A stretch of DNA of 64,000 nt from Rhodobacter sp. NTK016B (GTDB lineage Bacteria > Pseudomonadota > Alphaproteobacteria > Rhodobacterales > Rhodobacteraceae). Numbering within the stretch: the stretch's first letter is position 1; each line of letters opens with the position of its first letter. The stretch spans positions 1-64,000 of the forward strand of contig NZ_JAFKOK010000008.1 of assembly GCF_017303295.1 (NCBI RefSeq), written 5' to 3'. A model generated the notes under the pieces. The model was not told where the DNA came from. It saw only the letters and a list, made by a program, of their open reading frames with translations, and did no database searches. Shown here one piece after another: positions 27,814 through 36,217 of this stretch. The translations under genes were made by a program, and so were the position numbers.

Positions 27814-27884
27814 CTATCTTTGTTCCTAATATTTCCTCGGGGGAGTGAATTGGCCGCAGGCCAAGAGGGAGGCAGACGGCCCCC
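27814..27884 (+). repeat. Intergenic structured element, family A copy 2 (degenerate)
   Basis: TATCTTTGTTCC, then ATTTCCTCGGGGGAGTGA, then the TTGGCC-GCA-GGCCAA hairpin (same as copy 3), then a damaged second stem (GGGAGGC against GCCCCC) with no T-run. It lies between panB and the GSCFA gene. An additional foldback GGGCTTAA...TTAATGCCC at 27791-27814 precedes it. Confidence 0.65.
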
Positions 27885-27919
27885 AAACCGGCAGGTTTCT
27901 GCACGCGCGAAATGGCGCA

Positions 27920-27948
27920 TTGGCACGGACCGATTACCGCCCTAAAGT
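27920..27948 (+). promoter_or_regulatory. Predicted sigma-70 promoter of the GSCFA-SGNH pair
   Basis: TTGGCA (27920-27925), a 17-base spacer, then TAAAGT (27943-27948): five of six and four of six consensus positions. It lies 32 bases before the start codon at 27981 and after element A2, so the pair is likely its own transcription unit. Confidence 0.55.
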
Positions 27949-27980
27949 AGAGTAAACCCTCGTCAAACAGGAAAACGGCC

Positions 27981-29051
27981 ATGACCAACCCCTACAGTGA
28001 CCTGCCCAAGCGCGCGTTCTGGAGGTCGGGGGTCGCCGATCATTCGCCGCTGGCCTGGCCCGATATTTACCGCCCGCGCTTCGACATCGACCGCAAGATG
28101 CGGATTACCTGCGCCGGCAGTTGTTTCGCCCAGCATATCGGGGCGCAATTCAAGCGCCGAGGCTATAACTTCGTCGACCTCGAACCCGCGCCGCCGATGC
28201 TGGCGCGCGAGAACTGGCATAAGTTCGGCTTCGACCTCTATTCCGCGCGCTACGGCAATATCTACACCGCCCGCCAACTGGTGCAGATGTTGGCGCGCGG
28301 CGACGGGTCGCTGGAACCCTCGGAAACAGCTTGGATTGACCCTGACGGCCGCGCGCGCGATCCGTTTCGGCCAGCGATCGAGCCCGATGGATTCTCGGAC
28401 GCCGCCGAACTGGCGCGGGACCGGGAATGGCACCTGCAACAGGTGGCGACACTTCTCGATAACACCGATCTCTTTGTCTTCACTCTGGGCCTGACAGAGG
28501 CCTGGGAATGCGTGGCCGACGATGTCGTTCTGCCCACATGTCCCGGCACCGTCGGCGGCACGTTCGACGCGGCGAAGTACCGGTTCAAGAATTTCTCATT
28601 CCTTGAAACGCTCACCGACATGAACCGCTTCATCGAAATCGCCCGTGCGCGCAATCCGGCGATGAAGTTCCTGTTCACCGTCTCGCCCGTGCCGCTCACT
28701 GCGACTGCCAGCGACCAGCATGTTCTGGTGGCAACGATGCAGTCGAAATCGATCCTGCGCGCGGTGGCGGCGGAATTGTACGACAGTCACGATTGCGTCG
28801 ATTACTTCCCCTCGTATGAGCTGGTCGCCGCGCATCCAATGCGGGCGATGTCCTACATGCCCAACCTGCGCAACGTCGCGAGCGAGGGCGTGGCGCGGGT
28901 CATGGACGTGTTCTTCGGCTCGATCGGTGGCGAAGAACCGATGGCCGAGGCCGAAAGCCCGACGATGCCCGCCCGCCCAGCACCAAGAGCCGCAGCGCAG
29001 GATGACGATCTTGTCTGCGAAGAGGCCCTGCTTGAGGCGTTTGGACAATGA
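27981..29051 (+). CDS. GSCFA-domain protein
   Basis: A 356-residue protein with the namesake motif as AGSCFAQHIG near 45-54. The domain is a predicted SGNH-hydrolase-like fold, in which that Ser would be the nucleophile; a late DYFPSYELV with histidine (VAAHPMRAM) fits the end of the domain. The last 40 residues are acidic and Pro/Ala-rich. It overlaps the next gene, another SGNH-like protein, by four bases. GSCFA proteins are often near polysaccharide genes and are proposed to modify glycans, but no glycosyltransferase is adjacent here. Confidence 0.82.
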   Translation: MTNPYSDLPKRAFWRSGVADHSPLAWPDIYRPRFDIDRKMRITCAGSCFAQHIGAQFKRRGYNFVDLEPAPPMLARENWHKFGFDLYSARYGNIYTARQLVQMLARGDGSLEPSETAWIDPDGRARDPFRPAIEPDGFSDAAELARDREWHLQQVATLLDNTDLFVFTLGLTEAWECVADDVVLPTCPGTVGGTFDAAKYRFKNFSFLETLTDMNRFIEIARARNPAMKFLFTVSPVPLTATASDQHVLVATMQSKSILRAVAAELYDSHDCVDYFPSYELVAAHPMRAMSYMPNLRNVASEGVARVMDVFFGSIGGEEPMAEAESPTMPARPAPRAAAQDDDLVCEEALLEAFGQ

Positions 29052-29788
29052 CGGTTTTCGTAGCAGGCAATTCGCATACCGTCGCGCTTGCCAAGGGGGC
29101 CAAGACACTGAGCATCCCGCCCGAGCACGTTCAGTTTTTCGGTTTCGGCTCGGGCGCGATCGAAGTCACTCCCTTCGCGCAGCGAGCGGGTGACCGGGTG
29201 GTGATGCGCGATCCCGATTACGCACAAAATTTGCGGCAGGCTACTGGCAGCGACAGCATCGACGCGACCCATGTTTGGGCCGTCGTGATGGGCACGCATA
29301 ATTTCCGCATCCTGCGCGGCCGTTTTTGGGGCGAAGCTGCCCCTTCGGCGCTTGCCGGGGCGCGCCAGAGACCCCTTTCAGACGCGGTGATCGATCAGAT
29401 CATTTTCGACGACCAGTCGCATATCCGAGCGTTTCTCGAAAATCTCGCCGCGATAGGCGCGCGGTTTCTAGTCGTGTCGTGCCCGCCCTTGCGCAAGGAT
29501 ACCCCGAACATTCGCTCGGGCATTCCGACCGGGCCGCTTCTGGAGGTGGATCGCCGTGCCCGCGCCAGCCTACGCGGCTGGCTGGCCGCGCGCGACATCC
29601 CCTTCGTCGCCCCGCCCGAGGGCGTCACCGATGAAGACGGCTTCCTGCTGCCGGACTTCGCGCAGACCCATACCGCCAAGGGAACACCCGATCCGCATCA
29701 CGCCAATGCCAAATATGGCGCGCTCATGGTGGAAAAGCTGGTCGCTGCAATCGACGCCCATTTCCCGGGTGCACGCAGCGCCGCGTGA
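29048..29788 (+). CDS. SGNH-hydrolase-like protein partnered with the GSCFA gene
   Basis: A 246-residue protein whose N-terminus FVAGNSHTVALAKG resembles block I (GxSx) of SGNH hydrolases, with VSCPPLRKD in the middle and DPHHANAKYG near 220, which matches the C-terminal DxxH block. MGTHNFRIL (near 79) could be block III-like. It has no signal peptide. Translation is coupled to the GSCFA gene by an ATGA overlap, so the two products probably act together. The substrate is unknown; catalytic assignment is inferred from motif order. Confidence 0.65.
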   Translation: MTVFVAGNSHTVALAKGAKTLSIPPEHVQFFGFGSGAIEVTPFAQRAGDRVVMRDPDYAQNLRQATGSDSIDATHVWAVVMGTHNFRILRGRFWGEAAPSALAGARQRPLSDAVIDQIIFDDQSHIRAFLENLAAIGARFLVVSCPPLRKDTPNIRSGIPTGPLLEVDRRARASLRGWLAARDIPFVAPPEGVTDEDGFLLPDFAQTHTAKGTPDPHHANAKYGALMVEKLVAAIDAHFPGARSAA

Positions 29789-29797
29789 GGCTCAGCC

Positions 29798-29871
29798 CAT
29801 CTTTAATCCACAAATATCCTCGGGGGGTGAATTGGCCGCAGGCCAAGAGGGGGGCAGACGGCCCCCCTTTT
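29798..29871 (+). repeat. Intergenic structured element, family A copy 3 (best-formed; terminator)
   Basis: CATCTTTAATCC, AAATATCCTCGGGGGGTGA, the hairpin TTGGCC-GCA-GGCCAA (29832-29846), then GGGGGGC-AGACG-GCCCCCC (29849-29867) followed by TTTT. The second hairpin with its T-run is a canonical terminator for the plus-strand SGNH gene ten bases upstream. Confidence 0.85.
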
Positions 29872-29881
29872 CCCTCACCCT

Positions 29882-30685
29882 TTAGCGCAAGCTTTCGCAG
29901 GGATCGGGACGGTCCACCGGCTCGGTGATCACCCACAGATCATAGGGCGCATCGGGGCCCGGGTCGCTTTCCGTCTGTCCCAGCGCCAGCACGCTCACCC
30001 CGGGTGCGGCCTGCGCGATGAGGGCGGGCGCGCCGTGATCGCGGCGGGCATGGCCTGATCCGGCAATCACCGCCACCGGGCCGCCGGTCTCATCGAGAGC
30101 CAGCAAAGCCGCGCGGGCGAGCGACGCATCGCGCAGGCGCTGTGCCTCGACCATGCCGCCCATCATCCCGATCGGCATCGCGGCGCAATGGGCGTCGAAT
30201 TGCGCGGCCTCTCGCGCCGTCTGCTCGGCTGTGGGAAGCGCCGCGTCCAGTCCGAACCGCGCGGCCTCGGGACCGAACACCGCCGCCGCCCCCTCCGAAA
30301 ACGCGCGGCGCGCTTCAGGGCGCGGGATGCCCGCGCCGTAATGACGGGCCGAGCCCGCTGCTTCGAAGATCGGGAAATACAGAGCGAAATCGGGCCAGCC
30401 GCTTTCGGCCCAGCCCAAAGCGACAGCCAGCGCCTCTGCGTCGGTCCGGTCCCCGGGCATCGCCGCCGCCTGTTCCGGCGTCAGCATTTCCCAGACCACG
30501 GCCGCAGGCCGCTGCGCCCCGATGGCGCGCGCCTGATTGAGATGATGCTGCGGGTTGTCGTGAACCTCGCCCAGCACAAGGATCTGCGCCGGGGGCAGCC
30601 GGTCGAGATCGGATTGCGGTACTGGCTCTGCCCGGAGGAGTGCGGGCATGGCTGCGATCAGAACAGTCAGTGTCGTCGCCTTCAT
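29882..30685 (-). CDS. ChaN-family haem-binding lipoprotein-like protein
   Basis: A 267-residue protein with the ChaN/Cofac_haem_bdg core: ILVLGEVHDNPQHHLNQ near 33-50, VVWEMLTPEQ, and VAVIAGSGHARRDHG near 205-220. It has a short N-terminal signal-like segment (TLTVLIAAMPALLRA), but I see no lipobox cysteine, so it is probably soluble and periplasmic. Family members bind haem or act like erythromycin-esterase/TIKI-type enzymes. It is downstream of rpoH with a four-base ATGA overlap, so its expression follows the stress sigma factor. Confidence 0.8.
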   Translation of the reverse strand: MKATTLTVLIAAMPALLRAEPVPQSDLDRLPPAQILVLGEVHDNPQHHLNQARAIGAQRPAAVVWEMLTPEQAAAMPGDRTDAEALAVALGWAESGWPDFALYFPIFEAAGSARHYGAGIPRPEARRAFSEGAAAVFGPEAARFGLDAALPTAEQTAREAAQFDAHCAAMPIGMMGGMVEAQRLRDASLARAALLALDETGGPVAVIAGSGHARRDHGAPALIAQAAPGVSVLALGQTESDPGPDAPYDLWVITEPVDRPDPCESLR

Positions 30686-31560
30686 GCGAAGAAGGCGTAG
30701 ACCCCCGGTGCCCGGCTGACAAGATCGCGTTTCATCTTGGCCAACGCCGCCGCTTCGATCTGGCGCACGCGCTCCTTCGACAGGCCGAGCTCGGCCCCAA
30801 GCGATTCCAGCGTGCGCGGCTCTTCGCCCAGCTTGCGGGCCGAGACGATGATCCGTTCGCGCGGATTGAGCGCCGCCATCGACTGCGCGAGCCAGCCGCG
30901 CAACACCCGGTTATCTTCGCGGTCCGAAACCACCTCACCCTGCGCCGAGGCTTCGTCTTCGATCGTGTCGATCCATTCGTGGCCGTCATCCTCGCCCGAA
31001 GGCTTGGCGTTCAGCGACAAATCCCCGCCGGCAAGGCGCCCGTCCATCATCATCACGTCATGCACGGGCACACCCAGCCGCTGGGCCACGCGCCCCATCA
31101 ATTCGGGCCCGCCCAGTTCTTCGCCGGCCTGCCGCGCCTCGCGCTGCAATTCCGCCTGAACGCGGCGCATGTTGAAAAAGAGCGCTTTTTGCGAGGTCGT
31201 GGAGCCGGTCCGCACCATCGACCAGTTGCGCATGACGAAATCCTGCACCGAGGCCTTGATCCACCACACTGCGTAGGTCGAGAAGCGCACGCCGCGATCA
31301 GGATCGAAGCGTTCGGCGGCCTTCATCAGCCCCAGACCCGCTTCCTGAATCAGATCGCCCATCGGCGCGCCGTAGCGGCGATAGCGCGACGCCATCGAGA
31401 TCGCGAGACGCATATACGCGGTCACCAGCCTGTGCAGGGCCCGTTCGTCACGTTCATCGCGCCATGCGCGGGCAAGCTGCAATTCGGTCTCGGCATCGAG
31501 CAATTCAGCCCGCATCGCCTGACGTGCCATGCGGTCGGTTCCAGTGGTGTCCAGCGCCAT
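30682..31560 (-). CDS. rpoH: RNA polymerase sigma-32 factor (RpoH, RpoHII type)
   Basis: A 292-residue sigma-70-family factor. Region 2 has RLAISMASRYRRYGAPMGDL and FSTYAVWWIKASVQDF; the RpoH box QKALFFNMRRV identifies the sigma-32 group; region 4 ends with LGLSKERVRQIEAAALAKM. Rhodobacteraceae carry two RpoH proteins; the second (RpoHII) handles singlet-oxygen and oxidative stress in Rhodobacter sphaeroides. Assignment to that type rests on the chaN neighbour and the lack of other rpoH context. GGGAG precedes the ATG. It is divergent from a glutathione transferase gene. Confidence 0.88.
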   Translation of the reverse strand: MALDTTGTDRMARQAMRAELLDAETELQLARAWRDERDERALHRLVTAYMRLAISMASRYRRYGAPMGDLIQEAGLGLMKAAERFDPDRGVRFSTYAVWWIKASVQDFVMRNWSMVRTGSTTSQKALFFNMRRVQAELQREARQAGEELGGPELMGRVAQRLGVPVHDVMMMDGRLAGGDLSLNAKPSGEDDGHEWIDTIEDEASAQGEVVSDREDNRVLRGWLAQSMAALNPRERIIVSARKLGEEPRTLESLGAELGLSKERVRQIEAAALAKMKRDLVSRAPGVYAFFA

Positions 31561-31714
31561 CGTCGTCTCCCGTCTATGCAGGGATTACGCGCGAGAGACG
31601 ATTTGGTTCATCAATGAATCGAAAAAAGTCATCATTTGGCGCACAAAAGCTGATTTGCCAGAACCGGGCGGGTGTGAAACCAAGTCAGCATCCCTGTTTC
31701 GGAGCCGACTTTCC

Positions 31715-32398
31715 ATGACCTACGACCTTTGCATCGCCGACCGAGCCTATTCCAGCTGGTCGCTGCGCGGCTGGCTGATGTTCGACGCCTTCGGCATCAC
31801 GCATGACCTGACCGTGACCCGGCTGTACGAGCCCGGCTTCGCGCAGACGCTGGCGCAGTATTTTCCCGCCAAGACCGTGCCCGCCGTGCGGATGCCCGAC
31901 GGACTCGTGGTCTCGGAATCCCTCGCTATCGCCGAGGAACTCGCAACCCGCCATCCCGATGCCGGGCTCTGGCCCGCCGATCCGCGCGCGCGCGCCGTCG
32001 CACGCCAGCTCGTGTCGGAGATGCATGCGGGCTTCATGGCGCTGCGCGATCACTGCCCGATGAACCTGCGCGTCAGCTACGCCGATTGCGCCCCGCCCGA
32101 GCCGGTGCTCAGGGATCTGGCGCGGCTTGCGCTGATCTGGGACTGGGCGCGACAGGAAACCGGCAGCACGGGCCCGTGGCTTTGCGGCGATTATTCGTTG
32201 GCCGACGTGTTCTACGCCCCGGTCGCCGCCCGGATCGCGGGCTACAACCTGCCCGTGGGCGAGGCCGAACAGGCCTATGTCGCCGCCCATCTCGCGCATC
32301 CCTCGTTCCGGCGCTGGCGCGAGGCATCGCTGAGCGACGGCCCCGATCAGCCCTTCTACGACCGCGACTATCCGCAGCGCCCCTGGCCTAGCGCGTAA
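31715..32398 (+). CDS. Glutathione S-transferase family protein
   Basis: A 227-residue GST. The thioredoxin-like N-terminal domain has [17 protein letters not shown] (with the SSWS glutathione-site serines) and [20 protein letters not shown], where the cis-proline and the Glu-Ser glutathione grip are visible. The helical C-terminal domain includes [17 protein letters not shown] lies ten bases before the ATG. It is divergent from rpoH, and its stop overlaps the queG stop by 11 bases. The substrate is unknown; it may be part of the oxidative-stress response. Confidence 0.86.
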   Translation: MTYDLCIADRAYSSWSLRGWLMFDAFGITHDLTVTRLYEPGFAQTLAQYFPAKTVPAVRMPDGLVVSESLAIAEELATRHPDAGLWPADPRARAVARQLVSEMHAGFMALRDHCPMNLRVSYADCAPPEPVLRDLARLALIWDWARQETGSTGPWLCGDYSLADVFYAPVAARIAGYNLPVGEAEQAYVAAHLAHPSFRRWREASLSDGPDQPFYDRDYPQRPWPSA

Positions 32399-33431
32399 GC
32401 CGCGCGACAGCCCAGCGGGCAGCGTCGCGCACCGTGGCATCAGGATCGTCCAGCAGTGCCTCAGCCGAGGGGCGCAAATGCGGCGCGCCGGAATTGCCGA
32501 TCGCATAGAGCACGTTGCGCACGAAGCGGTCGCGCCCGATCCGCTTGATGGGCGAGCCGGAAAACCGCGCGCGGAAGCCCGCATCGTCCAGCGCCGCCAG
32601 CTCGGCGAGCGGCGGCGCGATCAGATCGTCGCGGGCCGCGTATTTCACTTCGGAGGCCTCGGCGGCGAACTTGTTCCACGGACAGGCCGCAAGGCAATCG
32701 TCGCAGCCATAGATCCGGTTGCCCATCTTGGCGCGCAGATCCTCGTCCACCGGGCCGTGATGCTCGATCGTCAGGTAGGAAATGCACCGCCGCGCATCCA
32801 GCTTGAAAGGCGCGGGAAAGGCATCGGTCGGACAAGCCGTCAGGCAGGCGGTGCAGGATCCGCAACGCTCGCGCGCGGGCGCGTCGGGCTCCAGCTCCAG
32901 CGTGGTAAAGATCGCCCCCAGAAAAAACCAGTTGCCCAGATCGCGGCCCAGAAGATTGGTGTGCTTGCCCTGCCAGCCCAGCCCTGCCGCCTGCGCCAGC
33001 GGCTTTTCCATCACCGGCGCAGTATCGACGAAGACCTTGATCCCGGCTGTCTCGCCCTGCCGCGCGGCCTCCTCGATCAGCCAGCGGCCCAGCCGCTTGA
33101 GCCGTTTCTTTACCACGTCATGATAGTCGCGCCCGCGCGCATAGACGCTGATCGCCCCCGCCTCGCGCCGCGCGACGGCCTCCATCGGGTCCTCGTCCGG
33201 GGAATAGAGCTCGGCCAGCATGATGACCGAGCGTGCCTCGGGCCAGAGCGCGGCGGGGTCGCCGCGCCAATGCATCCGCTCGGCCATCCAACCCATCTGC
33301 CCGTGATAGCCAGCCGCGACAAAAGCCTCCAAGCGCCCGGCCAGCTCGGGCAGCGCATCGGGCCGGGTCACGCCCATCGCCGCGAAACCCTCGTCTCTGG
33401 CACGCGCTTCAAGGGCCGCTTTCAGCCCCAT
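32388..33431 (-). CDS. queG: Epoxyqueuosine reductase
   Basis: A 347-residue cobalamin- and iron-sulfur-dependent enzyme that reduces epoxyqueuosine to queuosine in tRNA. The N-terminal half has [15 protein letters not shown] and [14 protein letters not shown] with [10 protein letters not shown]; two 4Fe-4S clusters are seen as [16 protein letters not shown] and [18 protein letters not shown]-like repeat at the C-terminus ([11 protein letters not shown]) binds tRNA in relatives. Its ATG at 33431 and the GGAG seven bases before it both lie inside element A4. No other queuosine gene is near. Confidence 0.95.
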   Translation of the reverse strand: MGLKAALEARARDEGFAAMGVTRPDALPELAGRLEAFVAAGYHGQMGWMAERMHWRGDPAALWPEARSVIMLAELYSPDEDPMEAVARREAGAISVYARGRDYHDVVKKRLKRLGRWLIEEAARQGETAGIKVFVDTAPVMEKPLAQAAGLGWQGKHTNLLGRDLGNWFFLGAIFTTLELEPDAPARERCGSCTACLTACPTDAFPAPFKLDARRCISYLTIEHHGPVDEDLRAKMGNRIYGCDDCLAACPWNKFAAEASEVKYAARDDLIAPPLAELAALDDAGFRARFSGSPIKRIGRDRFVRNVLYAIGNSGAPHLRPSAEALLDDPDATVRDAARWAVARLTR

Positions 33432-33498
33432 CTTTGATCTCCAAATATCCTCGGGGGGTGAGGCGCGTCAGCGCCGAGGGGGGCGGACAGCCCCCCTT
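33429..33498 (+). repeat. Intergenic structured element, family A copy 4 (carries queG start)
   Basis: CATCTTTGATCTCC, AAATATCCTCGGGGGGTGA, hairpin GGCGC-GTCA-GCGCC (33462-33475), then GGGGGGC-GGACA-GCCCCCC (33478-33496) and TT. On the minus strand its left end reads TTTGGAGATCAAAGATG, giving queG its ribosome site and start codon. The first stem differs in sequence from the other copies but still pairs. Confidence 0.8.
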
Positions 33499-33560
33499 GC
33501 TTTGGTCGTGACCGAAGGGCGGAAAGCCGCCCTGCCCGACCCGAGCCGCTGCGAGCCCGC

Positions 33561-34250
33561 TCAGAAATCGAGATCGGCATAGCGCCGGGGCGGCGGGAAG
33601 CCCGGGACCTGATCGGCCAGAAGCGGGCGGAAGGCCGGGCGCGACTTGATCGTCGCGTACCACGCCTTGACCGAGGGCGCGCGGTCCCAGTCCACGTCTG
33701 AAATGTAATCGAGGCAGCTCAGATGCGCGGCGGCGGCGAAATCGGCAAGCGACAGCGCGTTCCCGGCGATCCAGCGGCGATGTTCTAGAAGCCAGCTCAT
33801 GTAATCGAGATGGTACTTGATCCGCGCCGAGCCGGTCTTGATGTTCTGGCTATCGGGATAGCCGGTGCCCATGATCTTCTTGTTCACCCGCTCATAGAGC
33901 AGGTTGGCCGTCACCTCGGTGTGGAACTTGTCGTCGAACCACGCACACAGCCTGCGCACCTCGTAGCGCCCGGCGGGATCGTCGGGCAGCAGCGGCGGCG
34001 TCGGGTGGATCTCGTCGAGGAATTCGCAAATTGCCTGGCTTTCGTACAAAAGCCGCCCCTCGTAGCGCAGGATCGGGACCTTGCCGGCGGGGTTGAGGCG
34101 CAGGAATTCGGTCCCGCCCTCCCAGTAGCGTTCTTCCTTCAGCGAGAAGGGGATGCGTTTCTCGGCCAGCGTCAGCCGCACTTTGCGGCAGAAGGGCGAG
34201 AGCGGGACATGGTGGAGCAGGTGGACTTGCGTCTGCATGGGCGCATTCAT
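33561..34250 (-). CDS. Glutathione S-transferase family protein (FtsZ-/stringent-type GST)
   Basis: A 229-residue GST. The N-terminus HHVPLSPFCRKVRLTLAEKR carries the SPFC motif with the cysteine typical of omega/beta-like bacterial GSTs, then NPAGKVPILRYEGRLLYES for glutathione binding. The C-terminal domain contains RRWIAGNALSLADFAAAAHLSC. GGAAAG precedes the ATG at 34250; the longer open frame upstream has no ribosome site. It lies upstream of queG on the same strand. The natural substrate is not known. Confidence 0.85.
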   Translation of the reverse strand: MNAPMQTQVHLLHHVPLSPFCRKVRLTLAEKRIPFSLKEERYWEGGTEFLRLNPAGKVPILRYEGRLLYESQAICEFLDEIHPTPPLLPDDPAGRYEVRRLCAWFDDKFHTEVTANLLYERVNKKIMGTGYPDSQNIKTGSARIKYHLDYMSWLLEHRRWIAGNALSLADFAAAAHLSCLDYISDVDWDRAPSVKAWYATIKSRPAFRPLLADQVPGFPPPRRYADLDF

Positions 34251-34374
34251 TTGGGCTTTCCCTTTCCTTCGCACGCCCCCGGCGCGGACTGCAACCGCCC
34301 GTGGCCGGCCTAGGTGGCGAAGCGCGCGGGGTGTTGCCCGCTTGCCGAGCCGCCCGGGCGGTGAAGGCGTGCGC

Positions 34375-35124
34375 TCAGCCCCCGAAACAGGCCGAGCGGT
34401 CGTCACGGGTGATGGTGGCGGCGCCGTCGCGGATGGCGCGGGCGCGGCGCTCCATGAAAGCGTCGGGCCGGGCCGCATTACGGCTTTGCGGCGCGGGCAG
34501 CACCGAGGCCAGAAGCGCGGCCTGCCGCGCGCCCAGACCGGCGGCGTCGGTGTCGAAATAGTGCCGCGCCGCCGCCTGCACGCCGAACACGCCTTCGTCG
34601 AACTCGGCCATGTTCATATAGACTTCGAGGATACGCTCTTTGGGCCAGAGGATCTCGACCACCGGGGTCAGCACCGCTTCCAGCAGTTTGCGCAGCCAGT
34701 TGCGCCCATGCCACAGGAAGGTGTTCTTCACCACCTGCTGGCTAATGGTCGAGGCGCCGCGCGTCCCGCCCTCTTCCAGTGCAAGCCGGATCGCGCCCAT
34801 GTCGAAACCCCAGTGGCGGCAGAAATTCGCGTCCTCGGCGGCGACCACCGACAGCGGCATGGCGCGGGCGACATCGTCGAAATCGACCCATTCGTGCTGG
34901 ATGCCACCGAGACGGCGCGATTCGCTTGCCATGTACCAGCCGGTGGGCGGGTTCACGAAGCGATAGAGCGCGATCCACGCGACCAGCAGCACGGCCAGCC
35001 CCAGAAGGCCCAGCAACGCCCAGCGGAACAGCCGGCGGATGCCCGCGGCCAGCCGGTCGAGCATTCCCGGGCGCTTGCCCTTTTTCTTCTTTTTCGGGGT
35101 CGCTGCCCGTCTCGATCTTGCCAT
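34375..35124 (-). CDS. mtgA: Monofunctional biosynthetic peptidoglycan transglycosylase
   Basis: A 249-residue GT51 enzyme that polymerises lipid II into glycan strands. A lysine-rich cytoplasmic start (TPKKKKKGKRP) is followed by one membrane helix (ALLGLLGLAVLLVAWIALYR) and the catalytic domain with AAEDANFCRHWGFD (the EDxxFxxH motif) and GASTISQQVVKNTFLW; RILEVYMNMAEF is a later signature. No transpeptidase domain follows, which sets it apart from class A PBPs. The ATG at 35124 lacks an obvious ribosome site. Confidence 0.93.
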   Translation of the reverse strand: MARSRRAATPKKKKKGKRPGMLDRLAAGIRRLFRWALLGLLGLAVLLVAWIALYRFVNPPTGWYMASESRRLGGIQHEWVDFDDVARAMPLSVVAAEDANFCRHWGFDMGAIRLALEEGGTRGASTISQQVVKNTFLWHGRNWLRKLLEAVLTPVVEILWPKERILEVYMNMAEFDEGVFGVQAAARHYFDTDAAGLGARQAALLASVLPAPQSRNAARPDAFMERRARAIRDGAATITRDDRSACFGG

Positions 35125-35308
35125 GCCGGCAGTTAACGGGTTGCGGGCCGGGGCATCAAGCACCGCGTGCGCGCGCCACCGGTCTGGGGGCGGCGGCGGG
35201 ACTGGCGGCCCCTTGCCGAAGCGGCGGCGCGACGGGCGGGCGCCGATGGACCTTTGGCGCGCAGGTGATACGCTGGATTGCAACGCCCCGGCCACAGGAT
35301 CCGCCACC

Positions 35309-35923
35309 ATGATGACGCTTCACCACAGCCCGACCTCGCCCTATGTGCGCAAGGTGATGATCGTGCTGCACGAGACCGGACAACTGGACAACGTGCGACT
35401 TGTACCCGGCTCGGGAACGCCGGTTGCCCCCGCGCAGTCGCTTCTGGGCACCAACCCGCTGGGCAAGGTGCCCGCGCTGGAACGCGAGGATGGCTGCGCG
35501 CTGTATGACAGCCGGGTGATCTGCCGCTATCTGGCCGCGCAAAGCCCCAAAGGCGCCGGCCTATACCCCGCCGCGCCCGCCCTATGGGAGGCGCTGACGC
35601 TCGAATCGACCGCCGACGGCATCCTCGATGCGGCGCTTCTGATGCGCTACGAAACCGTGCTGCGCGCGCCCGAGCAGCAAGCCAGCGACTGGGTCGAGGG
35701 TCAGTGGGGCAAGGTTTCGCGCGCCCTGTCGGTGCTTGAACAACGCTGGATGGCGCATCTCGAAGGGCCGCTGACCATCGGCGTGATCGCGGCAGGCTGC
35801 GCGCTGTCCTATCTGGATTTCCGCTTTGCCGAGCGCGACTGGGCCGCGCAACATCCCGCGCTGGCGGCGTGGTCGGCGCGCTTTGCCGGGCGCGACTCGA
35901 TGCAGGCGACGCTGCCCCAATAG
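35309..35923 (+). CDS. Glutathione S-transferase family protein
   Basis: A 204-residue GST. The N-terminus HHSPTSPYVRKVMIVLHETG has the SPY/RKV glutathione-site pattern, GTNPLGKVPALEREDGCALY carries the cis-proline, and DSRVICRYL the Glu/Asp-Ser position. The C-terminal helices end with CALSYLDFRF. Two ATGs lie at 35309 and 35312; I use the first. It is the third GST within 4.2 kb and is not closely similar to the other two. It is divergent from mtgA and upstream of petABC by about 290 bases. Confidence 0.85.
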   Translation: MMTLHHSPTSPYVRKVMIVLHETGQLDNVRLVPGSGTPVAPAQSLLGTNPLGKVPALEREDGCALYDSRVICRYLAAQSPKGAGLYPAAPALWEALTLESTADGILDAALLMRYETVLRAPEQQASDWVEGQWGKVSRALSVLEQRWMAHLEGPLTIGVIAAGCALSYLDFRFAERDWAAQHPALAAWSARFAGRDSMQATLPQ

Positions 35924-36217
35924 CGGCCCTGCCCGCGACTCGGGCCGCGCGGCGCAGCGGACGGGTGCCCTGCTGCCGATGCCTTCGCCCCGCCGCAGAG
36001 CGCCGCATGACGCCGAAACACTCAGCGAAGCGCCAAAACCCGGCGTGATTCGGATCGGCCTGCGTGTGACATTTACTCACGCGCATACAGCCCATTGTAT
36101 GCTGGACGCGGGCTTGCGCCCCCGTTAAAAGCGCGAGCACGGATGGGGTGTGGGCGACCACAGCCCTGAACGCATGCGGTCGGGTCAACCGGCCCCAGTG
36201 ACAATGGAGAAACGCTC
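35924..36217 (+). promoter_or_regulatory. petABC upstream region
   Basis: This 294-base gap separates a GST gene from petA. It holds a near-perfect inverted repeat CGTGTGA-CATTTAC-TCACGCG (one mismatch) and, just after, the perfect GCATACA-GCCCAT-TGTATGC (36083-36102). The area is locally less G+C-rich, as expected for a promoter. I could not fix -35 and -10 boxes. Confidence 0.45.
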
